This document shows, piece after piece, positions 36,393 through 45,616 of a stretch of DNA of 64,000 nucleotides (position 1 is its first letter; each line of letters starts with the position of its first letter). The notes beneath the pieces were generated by a model that saw only the letters and a list, made by a program, of their open reading frames with translations, was not told where the DNA came from and searched no databases. A program made the position numbers and the translations under genes. This DNA is from Nodularia sp. NIES-3585 (GTDB lineage: Bacteria > Cyanobacteriota > Cyanobacteriia > Cyanobacteriales > Nostocaceae), in contig NZ_BDUB01000001.1 in the NCBI RefSeq assembly GCF_002218065.1, positions 3,471,690-3,535,689 on the forward strand. The letters are read 5' to 3'.

Positions 36393-36393
36393 T

Positions 36394-37302
36394 TCAACCA
36401 TTGACTATTGACCTGATATGAGCAGCAACAGCATCTGGCTGTTCTAACATTGCCAAATGACCACAATCAGGAATTTCAATTACATTGTCGCCACTATATT
36501 GAAAAAGCCGATGAAAACTAGCTAAATGGCGAACATATTTGGGTTCCATCACCTTGTCATCAGTCCCAGCCAAAAAATAAACGGGCTGCTGCAATTGAGA
36601 CACTAGCTGAGGTAAACGGTTTATTTCTTCCTCAGTTGTAGAGTCTAGTAATGCTCCTAATGCAGCATCTGGGTCAGCCATGACAAAATCAATCACTCGC
36701 TGACGCGCCCAATGGCGTTCCAATGGACGGGCTACACTCGCTCTAGTAAATAACAAATCAATCAAAGGGATTTGAGACAGCCAGCGCGGACGGACTTGCA
36801 GAAATTTTTGACCTGCTGAACGAAACTGCTCAAAGGCTTCTTTGAGATAAATACCACCACCTGAGTTGATACAGATAACTCCCTTCACACATTCAGGCAT
36901 TTGAGCAGCTGCCCAAAGTGCGATTGTGCCTCCCAAAGAATGCCCAATCAGCCAAGCACTGCTAATATTCATCTGTTCTAGAAGAGCGGCTAAATCCTGA
37001 GCATAAACAGCTGGTGTATAAATAGAATCAAAAGGCAAACTAAACTCATCAATTGAGTCAGAAGTTAAGCTGCCATTCGTTTGCACTTGACTAAAATCTG
37101 CTTCTGGTTGAGATTTCGACTCACCAAAACCGCGCAAATCATAAGAAAGGCATTGCAAATCAACTGACAAGCGAGAAATCACAGGTTGCCAGTACCCACG
37201 GCTATTTAGCCAACCGTGGATAAACACTAAAGCATGGGGATAGGAAGTAGGAGCAGTTAGCTCGTATGCGTGTGGAACGCCCAATATTTCAATGATTGCC
37301 AT
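36394..37302 (-). CDS. alpha/beta hydrolase
   Basis: A 302-residue alpha/beta-fold hydrolase. The nucleophile elbow is GHSLGGTIAL (Ser near residue 120). The oxyanion region is LVFIHGWLNSRGYWQPVI near 25-42, the acidic residue is probably in LAGTDDKVMEP, and the His is in PDCGHLAMLEQPDAV near the end. These are the catalytic triad and pattern of the family. The substrate cannot be told from sequence; esterase, lipase and haloperoxidase-like names are all possible. It is monocistronic and convergent with tsaD. Confidence 0.88.
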   Translation of the reverse strand: MAIIEILGVPHAYELTAPTSYPHALVFIHGWLNSRGYWQPVISRLSVDLQCLSYDLRGFGESKSQPEADFSQVQTNGSLTSDSIDEFSLPFDSIYTPAVYAQDLAALLEQMNISSAWLIGHSLGGTIALWAAAQMPECVKGVICINSGGGIYLKEAFEQFRSAGQKFLQVRPRWLSQIPLIDLLFTRASVARPLERHWARQRVIDFVMADPDAALGALLDSTTEEEINRLPQLVSQLQQPVYFLAGTDDKVMEPKYVRHLASFHRLFQYSGDNVIEIPDCGHLAMLEQPDAVAAHIRSIVNG

Positions 37303-37450
37303 ACTTCATATCGTACCCTTAAGAACGGGTGCGACTAAATGCTGAATGGAGTCAGCCAATTAATTTTTGATTAGACATATCCGCAAATGAGTATTAAAAG
37401 CTTGTAGAGCAAGGGTCAAAATCTAATTTTCGGATACGTCTATAGTATAT

Positions 37451-38170
37451 TTACTTATCCAACAACCTCAACCTCACCCCTTCCGCAATTTTGTGTCCCA
37501 AATATTCAGGAATTAGGCTTTCATTCGGCCCCAGCAAGTAGAGAATCAGCCGCGTGCGTCCCCGCCAAACCAGCAAATTGGCATTCACCACTAATAAGTC
37601 TTCCTGCCAAATAGTGTGCATGACTTTGTAAAATAATCCCGGTTGATTGTCCGCTTCAATTACCAGGGCTGGGAGATGAAATACTGGATCAACATAAAAC
37701 TCTGTCTGTACTTGCTCTAGTCCAGTATCTAAATTAAATTCTACTGCTAGCATTTCTTCCACCTCAAACCGCCCACCTAGAGCCTCACGAATGGCGCGGC
37801 AGACGTTTTCTGCGGTTTTCTCAGTTAGGGCTTTACTGCCACGAGATACCAAGAGTTTGATAAAAACTAACATCGGTGGTCGGATCTGACCATATAGACT
37901 TAAACCATGAATGGTTAGCCCATAAGCTGCTAGTACACCAAAAATATCACTGAGCAGAAACGATTGGTTGCGGTAAGCAAAATGCAAGGCGCTTTTACTA
38001 CCTTCAGACTTTAACTCGATTACAGCACGCTTGGTCTTATAAAGACGGTAGGCGAGCCGCAAATTTTGCAGTTGAACCTCACTACTAACAAATTGCTCAT
38101 AAAACTGGGGAAAGGCTCGATTAAAGCGCTTTAGGAGTTCCAGTGTCGAAGATTTTAAACCAGAAGCCAT
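37451..38170 (-). CDS. ACT-domain protein (GlnD C-terminus-like)
   Basis: A 239-residue protein. The middle (SDIFGVLAAYGLTIHGLSLY, about 73-92) and the end (ALVIEADNQPGLFYKVMHTI, about 170-189) each look like an ACT domain, as in the C-terminal half of PII uridylyltransferase GlnD. The nucleotidyltransferase and HD parts of GlnD are absent. ACT domains bind amino acids, so a sensor or regulatory role is likely, but nothing more can be said. I recall such stand-alone proteins in Nostocales. The gene has no close operon partner. Confidence 0.72.
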   Translation of the reverse strand: MASGLKSSTLELLKRFNRAFPQFYEQFVSSEVQLQNLRLAYRLYKTKRAVIELKSEGSKSALHFAYRNQSFLLSDIFGVLAAYGLTIHGLSLYGQIRPPMLVFIKLLVSRGSKALTEKTAENVCRAIREALGGRFEVEEMLAVEFNLDTGLEQVQTEFYVDPVFHLPALVIEADNQPGLFYKVMHTIWQEDLLVVNANLLVWRGRTRLILYLLGPNESLIPEYLGHKIAEGVRLRLLDK

Positions 38171-38617
38171 TGTTGGGTGTAAGACTCACTTGCTTTCATC
38201 ACCAGGGAATTGGGGACTAGAAAACCCCAAAAAATAAATCAAATTCTTTGACTGAGATCATTATGTCTGGTGTGGAGACGCGTAACGCGGCACACAATTT
38301 TTTCTTGCCCATATCTTAAAGATAGGGGCTTGCGACTCATTATTACCCACACTCTAGTGCCTAATTCTCAATTCCATACAATTCACCTCATCTTGTGGGC
38401 TTTTTGGGAAATTTCTCCTATGCTCCACAACAAAATGCTAAACTTGAAAATGATTGGTGTGAAACACGCCGCAAAAAGCGGTAGCTATTGAAAATCCTGG
38501 CGACATTTAAAGGAATTTAAGTGAAAAGGGGATTTCAGGTTTAAGCTTTGTAAAACGTGAATCGACACTCCCAAAAAGTGGAAACCAATTTAGTTATACT
38601 ACCCGAACCACGTTGGC
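38171..38617. other. intergenic region upstream of the GNAT gene
   Basis: A possible 73-codon frame at 38270-38491 has no ribosome binding site and no coding pattern. A GGAGACGCGTAACGCGGC fragment (about 38274-38292) is a repeat scrap. I see no RNA gene. Confidence 0.45.
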
Positions 38618-39169
38618 ATGGGTTTTTGGAAAACTTGGTTTAATAGTCCTGAGTCTGTAGCAACAAGTAAAACAACCTCTTTTGAAGAACGTACAGGGCC
38701 TGTTTCGGGAGAATCTAGCCCCAATAGCTCTAGCGAAGCTTCTCAGAAGGAAACTCGCATCGTTTTTAGTACGGAACGAGATATTGACCTGTATGAACTA
38801 GAGGAACTTTGTGATGCAGTTGGTTGGTCGCGTCGTCCTTTAAGAAAAGTAAAAAAAGCCATTGAGCATAGTTTCCTCGTAGCCTCTATGTGGCAAGTAC
38901 GAGGAAATCAAAAACGGCTGATTGGTTTCGCTCGTGCGACCTCAGACCATGCTTTTAATGCCACTATTTGGGATGTGGTAGTTCACCCAGACTTTCAAGG
39001 TAAAGGGCTGGGTAAGGCGCTGATGAAATACGTACTCAAAAAACTTAGAAGTGAAGAAATTAGCAATGTTACTCTATTTGCTGATCCTCATGTTCTAGAT
39101 TTTTATCGTGGTATGGGTTTCATGTCAGATCCAGAGGGCATTAAAGGTATGTTTTGGTATCCGCACTAA
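38618..39169 (+). CDS. GNAT acetyltransferase, plastid NSI/SNAT-like
   Basis: A 183-residue N-acetyltransferase. The N-terminal 50 residues are Ser-rich and variable. The GNAT core has [20 protein letters not shown] (motif D/A start), then [20 protein letters not shown] with the acetyl-CoA loop QGKGLGKA, and [20 protein letters not shown] at the end. This matches the cyanobacterial relatives of the plant plastid acetyltransferase NSI/SNAT (ycf52-like). The substrate here is unknown (protein N-termini, lysines or serotonin have been proposed for relatives). A shorter paralogue is at 43542. Confidence 0.85.
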   Translation: MGFWKTWFNSPESVATSKTTSFEERTGPVSGESSPNSSSEASQKETRIVFSTERDIDLYELEELCDAVGWSRRPLRKVKKAIEHSFLVASMWQVRGNQKRLIGFARATSDHAFNATIWDVVVHPDFQGKGLGKALMKYVLKKLRSEEISNVTLFADPHVLDFYRGMGFMSDPEGIKGMFWYPH

Positions 39170-39505
39170 TTTTCAGCCAAAATACAGCAGGTTGCTACAA
39201 AAAATCGGCTATAGTCGCCAAAGTCACAATACTTCTATGTATTTGGGGCATATTAGCTGATTATCTTGTCAAGCCGATGTAGCAGCACAGCCAGAATCTT
39301 GATGATCAAAGAATTTGTTGGTTCTAGACAAAAGATAAAATTGGTTAGCCAAAATATCTTAAACCTGCTATGATGGAATTGTTGCTGTGGTAAAGCAATA
39401 CTTTGGGAAAAGTCCTAAAAGTTTTACCTGTTAAGGCTACTATTTAATTTTTGTCGCTGTTCGGTAAATTTAAAACCAAACTAGAAGCACGGAGATTAAT
39501 GTGTC
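39170..39505. other. intergenic region before tRNA-Pro
   Basis: AT-rich, no ORF with coding character. The promoter of tRNA-Pro is expected near the right end, but I cannot point to clear -35/-10 boxes. Confidence 0.4.
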
Positions 39506-39579
39506 CGGGATGTAGCGCAGCTTGGTAGCGCGCCTGCTTTGGGAGCAGGATGTCGCAGGTTCAAATCCTGTCATCCCGA
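39506..39579 (+). tRNA. tRNA-Pro (anticodon TGG)
   Basis: A complete 74-nt cloverleaf. The acceptor CGGGATG pairs with CATCCCG and is followed by discriminator A. The D arm is GCGC...GCGC with TTGG in the loop. The anticodon stem CCTGC/GCAGG holds loop TTTGGGA (anticodon TGG). The T arm has loop TTCAAAT. CCA is not encoded. Confidence 0.97.
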
Positions 39580-40001
39580 TTTAAAGTGATAAAAACTTCT
39601 GAACATGGCTGAGAAACAGCAAAAGTGCGGTTAATCTTTTTGTGGTTGAGCCAGGGGATGATAGCTAAGGGACTTCCAATTTAAAAAATATTCCATTGCT
39701 GAGGTAGGCAGGGGAGCAAGGAGCAGGGGGGATAAAGCTTTTCAAGAGCAAACTAAACAAGCATTGACAGCATTGTGCAGTGAATATTAAGCCGAAATCG
39801 ATAAAAACACACAGCGCGCACTATTAGAGAAATTCTCCATGGTGGAAAAATAGCGCTTTTTGAGAATTAATTGTTAATATTGAAGCGCAAAAATAAATTT
39901 TTCACATTTTCAAGCTATTGCTATATAACTAAAGCTAGTTAGTGTGGTGCTAATCTAACCATTTGTCTGACTTAATTTAACTATTGATGCGAGGAGCAAT
40001 C
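39580..40001. other. intergenic region between tRNA-Pro and tic22
   Basis: No gene recognised. It includes GGCAGGGGAGCAAGGAGCAGGG (about 39707-39729), a G-rich repeat scrap of the same kind as at 47108. GAGGAG 6 nt before 40002 is the tic22 ribosome binding site. Confidence 0.45.
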
Positions 40002-40793
40002 ATGAAAGCACTAGTTCGCTGGGGAGCAACATTAGGCCTAGTTGGAAGTACTTTGCTGGGATCGGTTTTTGTGGGAAATTTCCCAGTGCTGGCTTTATCG
40101 GAACAGCAAATCAAAGAAAAGTTGGATTCTGTTCCTGTATATCTGATTACTAACGAACAAGGTTTACCATTGAGTCGTCCCTTACCAGATGCTCAAAAAC
40201 CCGGCGGTTCGGTAACAGGTGTTTATATGAGCCGACAGGAAGCTCAAAGTTTTATTAAGGAACTAGAGGGTGTGCAAGGCAAAGACCCAAAAATGCAACA
40301 AATGGTGAAAAGCCTACAAGTGACAGCAGTGCCTCTAGGTGTTATTTATGAGCAATTACAACAAAGTAAAAACCAGTCAGAACGTCTGCTATTTGCCTTT
40401 AAACCTGTAGAACAGGAAATCAAAGGGGCAATGGAATTACTGCGTCAAAGTGGTCAACAGGTAAATCAGTTTACCAGTGTGCCTGTTTTTGCTGTCAGAT
40501 TTTCACCAGAGCAGGGTTATGTGCCAATTCAACTGACAGCTGACAATGAGCAATTGATTCCTTTGTTTTTAAGTAAGCAAGATGCACAAGGCTTGTTAAG
40601 CCAAGTGAAGTCTAAGTTTCCCAAGGCGGATATTCAGGTAATAGATATAGATGGGGTGATTAAAACGTTACAGGATAAAGATGATGCTTGGCTCAAGCAA
40701 GTGGTTTTAGTGCCATCCCAAGAATCTAGAGAATATATCAAAACTTTGCCTACAGAAAACGCACCCAACACTGCACCAGCAAGACCACGTTAA
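40002..40793 (+). CDS. tic22: Tic22-family periplasmic protein
   Basis: Tic22 is a periplasmic chaperone-like protein thought to help outer-membrane biogenesis in cyanobacteria and import in chloroplasts (Anabaena alr0114). The 263 residues start with a signal peptide (VRWGATLGLVGSTLLGSVFV, ending near VLALSEQ). Two similar halves follow, each with a butterfly-like pattern ending in a strand-helix set: VPVYLITNEQGLPLSRPL and later VPVFAVRFSPEQGYVPIQLT. The ATG at 40002 has GAGGAG at ideal distance. prmC starts 3 nt after its stop, so the two are coupled. Confidence 0.9.
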   Translation: MKALVRWGATLGLVGSTLLGSVFVGNFPVLALSEQQIKEKLDSVPVYLITNEQGLPLSRPLPDAQKPGGSVTGVYMSRQEAQSFIKELEGVQGKDPKMQQMVKSLQVTAVPLGVIYEQLQQSKNQSERLLFAFKPVEQEIKGAMELLRQSGQQVNQFTSVPVFAVRFSPEQGYVPIQLTADNEQLIPLFLSKQDAQGLLSQVKSKFPKADIQVIDIDGVIKTLQDKDDAWLKQVVLVPSQESREYIKTLPTENAPNTAPARPR

Positions 40794-40796
40794 GGA

Positions 40797-41711
40797 ATGG
40801 TAGACAAACAGTTACAGGTAGTTTCCGGTTTACAGCTTTGGCGTTGGCGCAATAGTGCGATTGGCGGAGCGATCGCTTGTGATATTTCACCTGGTGAGGT
40901 AGATTGGTTACTTTTGGAGGTCGCTGGGTTAGACCGCTTGTCACTGCGTTTAGAATCTTTTAAAGAGCGGACTGAGATTCAGATGGGGTTACCTTTAGAG
41001 GATTTAGAGCAGTTGTGGCAAAGGCGATTAAATGAACGCTTACCAGTACAGTACATTACTGGAGTTACGCCTTGGCGACAGTTTAAAATCGCCGTGTCAA
41101 ATGCGGTTTTGATTCCCAGACCGGAAACTGAGTATTTAATTGATCTAGCTGTGGCTGCTGCTACTAATAGTGGCGCAGCCCCATTCCTCGATTCGGGATA
41201 CTGGGCTGATTTGGGTACTGGTAGCGGTGCGATCGCCTTGGGTTTAGCAGATGCTTTACCAAAAGCGACAATTCATGCTGTTGATTACAGCCCAGAAGCT
41301 TTAAAAATTGCCCGTGACAATGGTCGTAATTTAGGTTTAGACCACCAGATTAAATTTTACCAAGGTTCATGGTGGGAGCCGCTAGCAGCCCTCAAAGGTC
41401 AGTTTAGTGGTATGGTATCTAACCCACCTTATATTCCCACAACTACTGTGACTACCCTGCAACCAGAAGTAGTCAACCATGAACCACATTTAGCGTTGGA
41501 TGGTGGTACTGATGGCTTGGATTGTATTCGCCAGTTAATAGAAATCTCTCCTGGCTATTTGCGCCCTGGTGGTCTGTGGCTCATTGAAATGATGGCTGGA
41601 CAAGCGGATACTGTGCGGACACTTTTACAAAAACAAGGTAGCTACTGTAATATTCAAATTCACGCTGATTTAGCTGGGATAGAACGCTTTGCAGTAGCTT
41701 ATATGAAATAA
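40797..41711 (+). CDS. prmC: release factor glutamine methyltransferase
   Basis: PrmC methylates the Gln of the GGQ motif in release factors. The 304 residues have the N-terminal helical domain with PVQYITGVTPWRQFKIAV (about 83-100), which binds the release factor. The SAM domain has RPETEYLIDLAV, ADLGTGSGAIALGLADALP (about 137-155) and the catalytic SNPPYIP (about 207-213). The start is 3 nt after tic22. The Sua5-type gene follows after 9 bp, so tic22-prmC-tsaC may form one transcript. Confidence 0.95.
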   Translation: MVDKQLQVVSGLQLWRWRNSAIGGAIACDISPGEVDWLLLEVAGLDRLSLRLESFKERTEIQMGLPLEDLEQLWQRRLNERLPVQYITGVTPWRQFKIAVSNAVLIPRPETEYLIDLAVAAATNSGAAPFLDSGYWADLGTGSGAIALGLADALPKATIHAVDYSPEALKIARDNGRNLGLDHQIKFYQGSWWEPLAALKGQFSGMVSNPPYIPTTTVTTLQPEVVNHEPHLALDGGTDGLDCIRQLIEISPGYLRPGGLWLIEMMAGQADTVRTLLQKQGSYCNIQIHADLAGIERFAVAYMK

Positions 41712-41720
41712 CCATGACAG

Positions 41721-42311
41721 ATGACTCTAGTTTCTTTAGTTGATTTGATCGCCGGCGCACGTGATGGTTTATTAGTGAGTTTCCCTACGGATACCGTCCC
41801 TGCACTTGCAGCCCTACCAGAAAAAGCACCATTGATTTTTGAGGCTAAACAGCGCAGCCAAGATAAACCTCTAATTTTGATGGGGGCTAATGCAGAGGAT
41901 TTATGGCCTTACGTTCAAGGTAGTGAAAGTGAGTTCAAAATTTGGCAAGAGGTCGCAAATAGACATTGGCCGGGAGCGTTGACATTGGTATTACCAGCCA
42001 GTCATAGAGTCCCAAAACAGGTGAATCCCGCTGATCCGACTACAATCGGGATTCGAGTTCCTCAGAGTGCGATCGCGCAAACTATTTTGGCACAAACAGG
42101 CGCTCTTGCCACCACTAGCGCCAATTTTTCCGGTCAACAACCGTTACAAAGTTTAGCTGAAATTTCAAATCAGTTTCCGGAAGTTTTGACTCTGGAGCCG
42201 ACAGAGTTTAACGGTAAAATTGCGGAAATTGGTGTGCCTTCCACTGTGAGCAAATGGACGGGGAGGAATTGGGAAATCTTGCGCCAAGGTACAGTTAAAT
42301 TAAGTTTTTAG
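41721..42311 (+). CDS. tsaC: L-threonylcarbamoyladenylate synthase (Sua5/TsaC type)
   Basis: This enzyme makes threonylcarbamoyl-AMP from threonine, bicarbonate and ATP for t6A in tRNA. The 196 residues are the single Sua5/YciO/YrdC domain: LLVSFPTDTVPALAALPEKA near the start, KQRSQDKPLILMGAN, HWPGALTLVLPAS and TIGIRVPQS. The last block ends with STVSKW and RQGTVKLSF. It lacks the C-terminal Sua5 domain, hence TsaC. The ATG at 41721 follows prmC by 9 bp. TsaD is encoded upstream at 35163. Confidence 0.9.
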   Translation: MTLVSLVDLIAGARDGLLVSFPTDTVPALAALPEKAPLIFEAKQRSQDKPLILMGANAEDLWPYVQGSESEFKIWQEVANRHWPGALTLVLPASHRVPKQVNPADPTTIGIRVPQSAIAQTILAQTGALATTSANFSGQQPLQSLAEISNQFPEVLTLEPTEFNGKIAEIGVPSTVSKWTGRNWEILRQGTVKLSF

Positions 42312-42384
42312 ATTAATCATCAAATCAGAAAATATATATAGTTATAATATTCCTTTCCTGTTACAGATTTTTCTCATCAGTCAA

Positions 42385-42571
42385 ACAATTTTAGATTTTG
42401 GATTTTAGATTTTAGATTGACTGCACCCCTCAGGCGATGCAGTTTGGGGATTTTGGATTGACGTTAGCGAAGCGTACGCAGCGCAGCGAGTATTTTAGAT
42501 TTGTTCTACCCACCAGGGGTGGGGCTTGTACCAAAAATAATCCAAAATCCAAAATTTAAAATCTAAAATTC
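42385..42571. repeat. fold-back repeat element, copy B
   Basis: It begins at AACAATTTTAGATTTTGGAT and ends AAAATTTAAAATCTAAAATT, inverted to each other. GATTGACTGCACC and CGCAGCGAGTATTTTAGATT are shared with the element at 32360-32577. It has no ORF and lies between tsaC and the kinase gene. Confidence 0.7.
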
Positions 42572-42655
42572 GGAGGGTCAAAGTATTTAACTAGTAAATC
42601 CGTAAATTTACCTTGCGCCATTGTGGTCAATTAGTAAGTTAATAATTGCCAAGTT

Positions 42656-43564
42656 ATGAATTGGAGCAACTTCATATATTTAGGAGTAGGACTAATACTA
42701 GGGTTGGGTGTTCGGGGATTATTGACTCGGCCATTAAAAACTTCATCTAGCTTATCTCCAGTCAAATCACCAGAGCCAGAACCCCAAGTTTCAACACTCT
42801 TGCAACAAATTAAGCAAACGCAGCTAGCGTACCAAATGGCGCAAGAAATGAGCCTATTTAAAGCGGGATTTTTAGCGCGGACTACCCACGAATTGCGATC
42901 GCCTCTTAGTGGTTTAATTGGCTTGCATCAGTTAATTTTGGAAGATTTGTGTGAAAATCCCGCAGAAGAGCGAGAATTTGTGACTCAAGCTCACGACAAA
43001 GCGCTGAAACTGCTACATCTGATTGATGAAATTCTCAATATCGCCAGAACAGAACACGGTACTAATAAATTAGATATTCAACCCCTCTCCCTGTGTACAA
43101 TTTTGCAGGAAGTGAATAATTTAACTTATATGCTGGCAGCAAATCGCAATTTTCCTTTGCGTGTTGTGCTTCCAGATCCAGAAATTTATGTTTTGGCAGA
43201 TTACCGATGGCTACGCCAAATATTGGTAAATTTAGTAGAGACTGCCATTGCTCAAATGCAGTTCGGCAGTATTTATATTTCCAGTAGTTCCTTACCTACA
43301 AATAATACTCTTTACATTTGGCTGGATGTGCCAACCCATGCTTTAACTGCAAGTGAGTCCATTGATCTGATTAAGTCAGGAGTTCAAGGTTCTCAGGTAG
43401 ATGAAGATCAAACGACTTTTTCGGCAGGAATGAAGCTATTACTGGACTATACTTTACTAGAAGTGATGGGAGGAAAGCTGGAAATTGTGCCATCTCCAAT
43501 CACTGAAGAAACAACCCAGGAGTGGACTCGGTTACAAGTATCTATCCCCCCATTAATTCGGTGA
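42656..43564 (+). CDS. histidine kinase-like membrane protein, degenerate ATPase domain
   Basis: A 302-residue protein with an N-terminal membrane helix (FIYLGVGLILGLGVRGLL, 5-22). A normal H-box follows, with His78 in TTHELRSPLSGLIGLHQ, then a dimerisation helix pair and an ATPase-like region (about 180-300). The ATP-binding boxes are poor: the N-box reads ILVNLVETAIAQM, lacking the second conserved Asn, and no DxGxG box is seen where IWLDVPTHALTASE stands. It may be a kinase-dead scaffold or accept phosphate from another kinase. There is no sensor domain. Its last codons overlap the convergent GNAT gene by 23 bp. Confidence 0.75.
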   Translation: MNWSNFIYLGVGLILGLGVRGLLTRPLKTSSSLSPVKSPEPEPQVSTLLQQIKQTQLAYQMAQEMSLFKAGFLARTTHELRSPLSGLIGLHQLILEDLCENPAEEREFVTQAHDKALKLLHLIDEILNIARTEHGTNKLDIQPLSLCTILQEVNNLTYMLAANRNFPLRVVLPDPEIYVLADYRWLRQILVNLVETAIAQMQFGSIYISSSSLPTNNTLYIWLDVPTHALTASESIDLIKSGVQGSQVDEDQTTFSAGMKLLLDYTLLEVMGGKLEIVPSPITEETTQEWTRLQVSIPPLIR

Positions 43565-44015
43565 AGCAGACTTCATTAACAGGAAGAGGTTCAATGTGAG
43601 ATTGGTTATTTAGCATCATTGTTGTGCTGAGGTTAGATTGGAAACCAATTTTTTCATAAAACTCCTGCTGATAAGTGGTCATTAAGTATACCCGCTCAAC
43701 TTTTCTGACGCGGGGATGACTCAAAACAGTTTCGACTAACTTTCGCCCCAAACCAGTACCGCGATACTCTGGGTGAATCACGACATCCCAAATAGTAGCG
43801 CGATAGATCCCGTCAGAAGTTGCTCTGGCAAAACCAATCAGTTGTTCTCCATTCCAAATACTAATCACTGGATCGCTATTGGCGATCGCTATGCCTAAAT
43901 CCTCGATACTACGCCCTTTTGCCCAAAAAGCGGCAAGATTAAATAGTTCTTGGAGTTTGTAAAGGTCTATTTCAGACTGGCGATGTTCGCTAAATTGAAT
44001 TTGAGGATAGTTCAT
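43542..44015 (-). CDS. GNAT acetyltransferase
   Basis: A 157-residue GNAT protein. The core reads [20 protein letters not shown] then VVIHPEYRGTGLGRKLVETV (acetyl-CoA loop RGTGLGRK) and QQEFYEKIGFQ near the end. It resembles the GNAT at 38618 (same GFARATSD...ATIWDVV order) but lacks the Ser-rich N-terminal extension and ends differently. The two are paralogues within 5 kb. Its 3' end overlaps the convergent kinase-like gene by 23 bp, which is unusual and suggests a recent end change in one of them. Confidence 0.85.
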   Translation of the reverse strand: MNYPQIQFSEHRQSEIDLYKLQELFNLAAFWAKGRSIEDLGIAIANSDPVISIWNGEQLIGFARATSDGIYRATIWDVVIHPEYRGTGLGRKLVETVLSHPRVRKVERVYLMTTYQQEFYEKIGFQSNLSTTMMLNNQSHIEPLPVNEVCFTELMGG

Positions 44016-44118
44016 GCTGTATACCCCAATTTGGCAGTAACATTTCGGTCATATTTTCCTGGAAAGTGTTGAATAAGTATATCTATATGCAACAAGTTAT
44101 ATGTTTAATTGTCATGAT

Positions 44119-44538
44119 TTAATCACAAATCCACTTCCACAGCGGATGAGTTTGGCCTTGTTGTCTGATTTTGAAAACTTGTCTTTCTAGACGTTGTTGT
44201 TCCCGTTGCGGTAATCCCAGCAGAATATTTCGGCTTTGCCAAACTAAAGTAGAAACGGTAGTACCGATACAAACAGCTAAACCGAGGGTAGGCAGTGGAT
44301 GATAGAACAGTCCGTATCTTACTGCCACCCAGGTAAAGTATTGTTGTAAAAGAGCCAATTCTCCCCGTAAATTCCACAAAGAAAAAGGTGCAATGGTGAG
44401 CCATAAACAGCCAACAAAAAACCACCTACCGTATACAGTCAGCTGATGTAGCCTTTGTACTTGTTGGGTAAAAGTTGTATCAATGCTATTGGCATTTTTG
44501 CCATTTACTGATGGTTCTTCTGGTTGATCCATAACCAA
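44119..44538 (-). CDS. conserved membrane protein of unknown function
   Basis: A 139-residue protein not assigned to a family. A hydrophilic N-terminus of about 40 residues is followed by two membrane helices (YGRWFFVGCLWLTIAPFSLW, about 36-55, and HPLPTLGLAVCIGTTVSTLVW, about 80-100, which is one helix). It ends with a basic Gln-rich helix (EQQRLERQVFKIRQQGQTH). An ATG two codons in (44532) is an equally good start. It lies 100 bp downstream of secF on the same strand. I recall similar proteins next to secDF in Nostocales, but no role in secretion is shown. Confidence 0.7.
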   Translation of the reverse strand: MVMDQPEEPSVNGKNANSIDTTFTQQVQRLHQLTVYGRWFFVGCLWLTIAPFSLWNLRGELALLQQYFTWVAVRYGLFYHPLPTLGLAVCIGTTVSTLVWQSRNILLGLPQREQQRLERQVFKIRQQGQTHPLWKWICD

Positions 44539-44638
44539 TTCCGAATCAATGAAATCCTTGGGGTATGAAAATTAAAAATCACGCACAGGTTTGATTTATC
44601 CAGGAGTTCCCATCCCCTGATATTTGTTTAATCTCATC

Positions 44639-45616
44639 TTAACTGTCTTGGGAACTAGCCGATGTATCAACTGCCTCGGCACCGACTAACACCGGAGATT
44701 TTTCTGTGCGTTCTCGCCACCAAGCTAGGAGGGTACTGGCGATAAAAAGGCTGGAATAAACCCCCGCACTAAAGCCAATAATTAGAGCTAAAGCAAAGTC
44801 TTTGAGAGTTTCGCCACCAAGTAAATAGATAGCAAATAATGGCAACATCGTGGTAAAGCTGGTGTTGATCGACCTTCCTAATGTTTGGTTGACCGCATCA
44901 TCCACAATGTCAGCAATCGGGCGTTCAGGATTGATTTTAATAGTTTCGCGAATGCGATCATAAATCACCACTGTATCATTGACTGAGAAACCGATAATTG
45001 TTAGCAGGGACACAATGAACAGACTATCCACTTCTGTGCCTAGCAGTAACCCGAAAATTGAGAAAACGCCTAAAGTAACGAAGACATCGTGAAACAGCGC
45101 CACAATGGCAAATAAGGCATAGTCCAACTGGAAGCGGAAGGTTAAGTAAAGAATAATGCCCGCAAAGGAAACAATCAGGGCGATAATCCCAGACCTAAAC
45201 AATTCTGCTCCCAGGGTAGGGCCAACAGTGTCAATTTGGTTTTTTTGCGGGTCAAAAGTGCCAATTTTTTCGGTTAAAGAAGTTTGTAATTTAGTGCGCT
45301 GGTCAACATCTAAGTCCTTGCTGCGAATTGAGATGCCATTCTCACCAACTATTTGGATGCTGCTATCGCCTAAACCCTGTGCCTGGGCTACTTCCCGGAC
45401 TGTGTTTATATTTATTGGTTGGTCGCAGTTACCTAGTTCTGTACAATCACGTTCAAACTGTAAGCGCGTACCACCGATAAAATCTAAACCGGGGCGTAGG
45501 GGTGCGCGAATTTGGGGGTTTTGCCACGAAATCACCATTGAGATGATACTAATGAGAATAATGGCACTAGAAATAGTCCACCACAGCGATCGCGATTTGT
45601 TAATACTCAGTTTCAT
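44639..45616 (-). CDS. secF: protein translocase subunit SecF
   Basis: SecF with SecD uses the proton gradient to help protein export by SecYEG. The 325 residues have the SecF pattern: membrane helix at 12-30, [19 protein letters not shown], a periplasmic domain, and five helices with [21 protein letters not shown] and [18 protein letters not shown]. The ATG overlaps the end of secD by 4 bp, so the two are translationally coupled. The tail of 25 residues is acidic and variable. Confidence 0.96.
   Translation of the reverse strand: MKLSINKSRSLWWTISSAIILISIISMVISWQNPQIRAPLRPGLDFIGGTRLQFERDCTELGNCDQPININTVREVAQAQGLGDSSIQIVGENGISIRSKDLDVDQRTKLQTSLTEKIGTFDPQKNQIDTVGPTLGAELFRSGIIALIVSFAGIILYLTFRFQLDYALFAIVALFHDVFVTLGVFSIFGLLLGTEVDSLFIVSLLTIIGFSVNDTVVIYDRIRETIKINPERPIADIVDDAVNQTLGRSINTSFTTMLPLFAIYLLGGETLKDFALALIIGFSAGVYSSLFIASTLLAWWRERTEKSPVLVGAEAVDTSASSQDS

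Noticed and set aside
38270..38491. 73-codon ORF before the GNAT gene
   Set aside because: It begins in a repeat fragment, has no ribosome binding site and no coding pattern.
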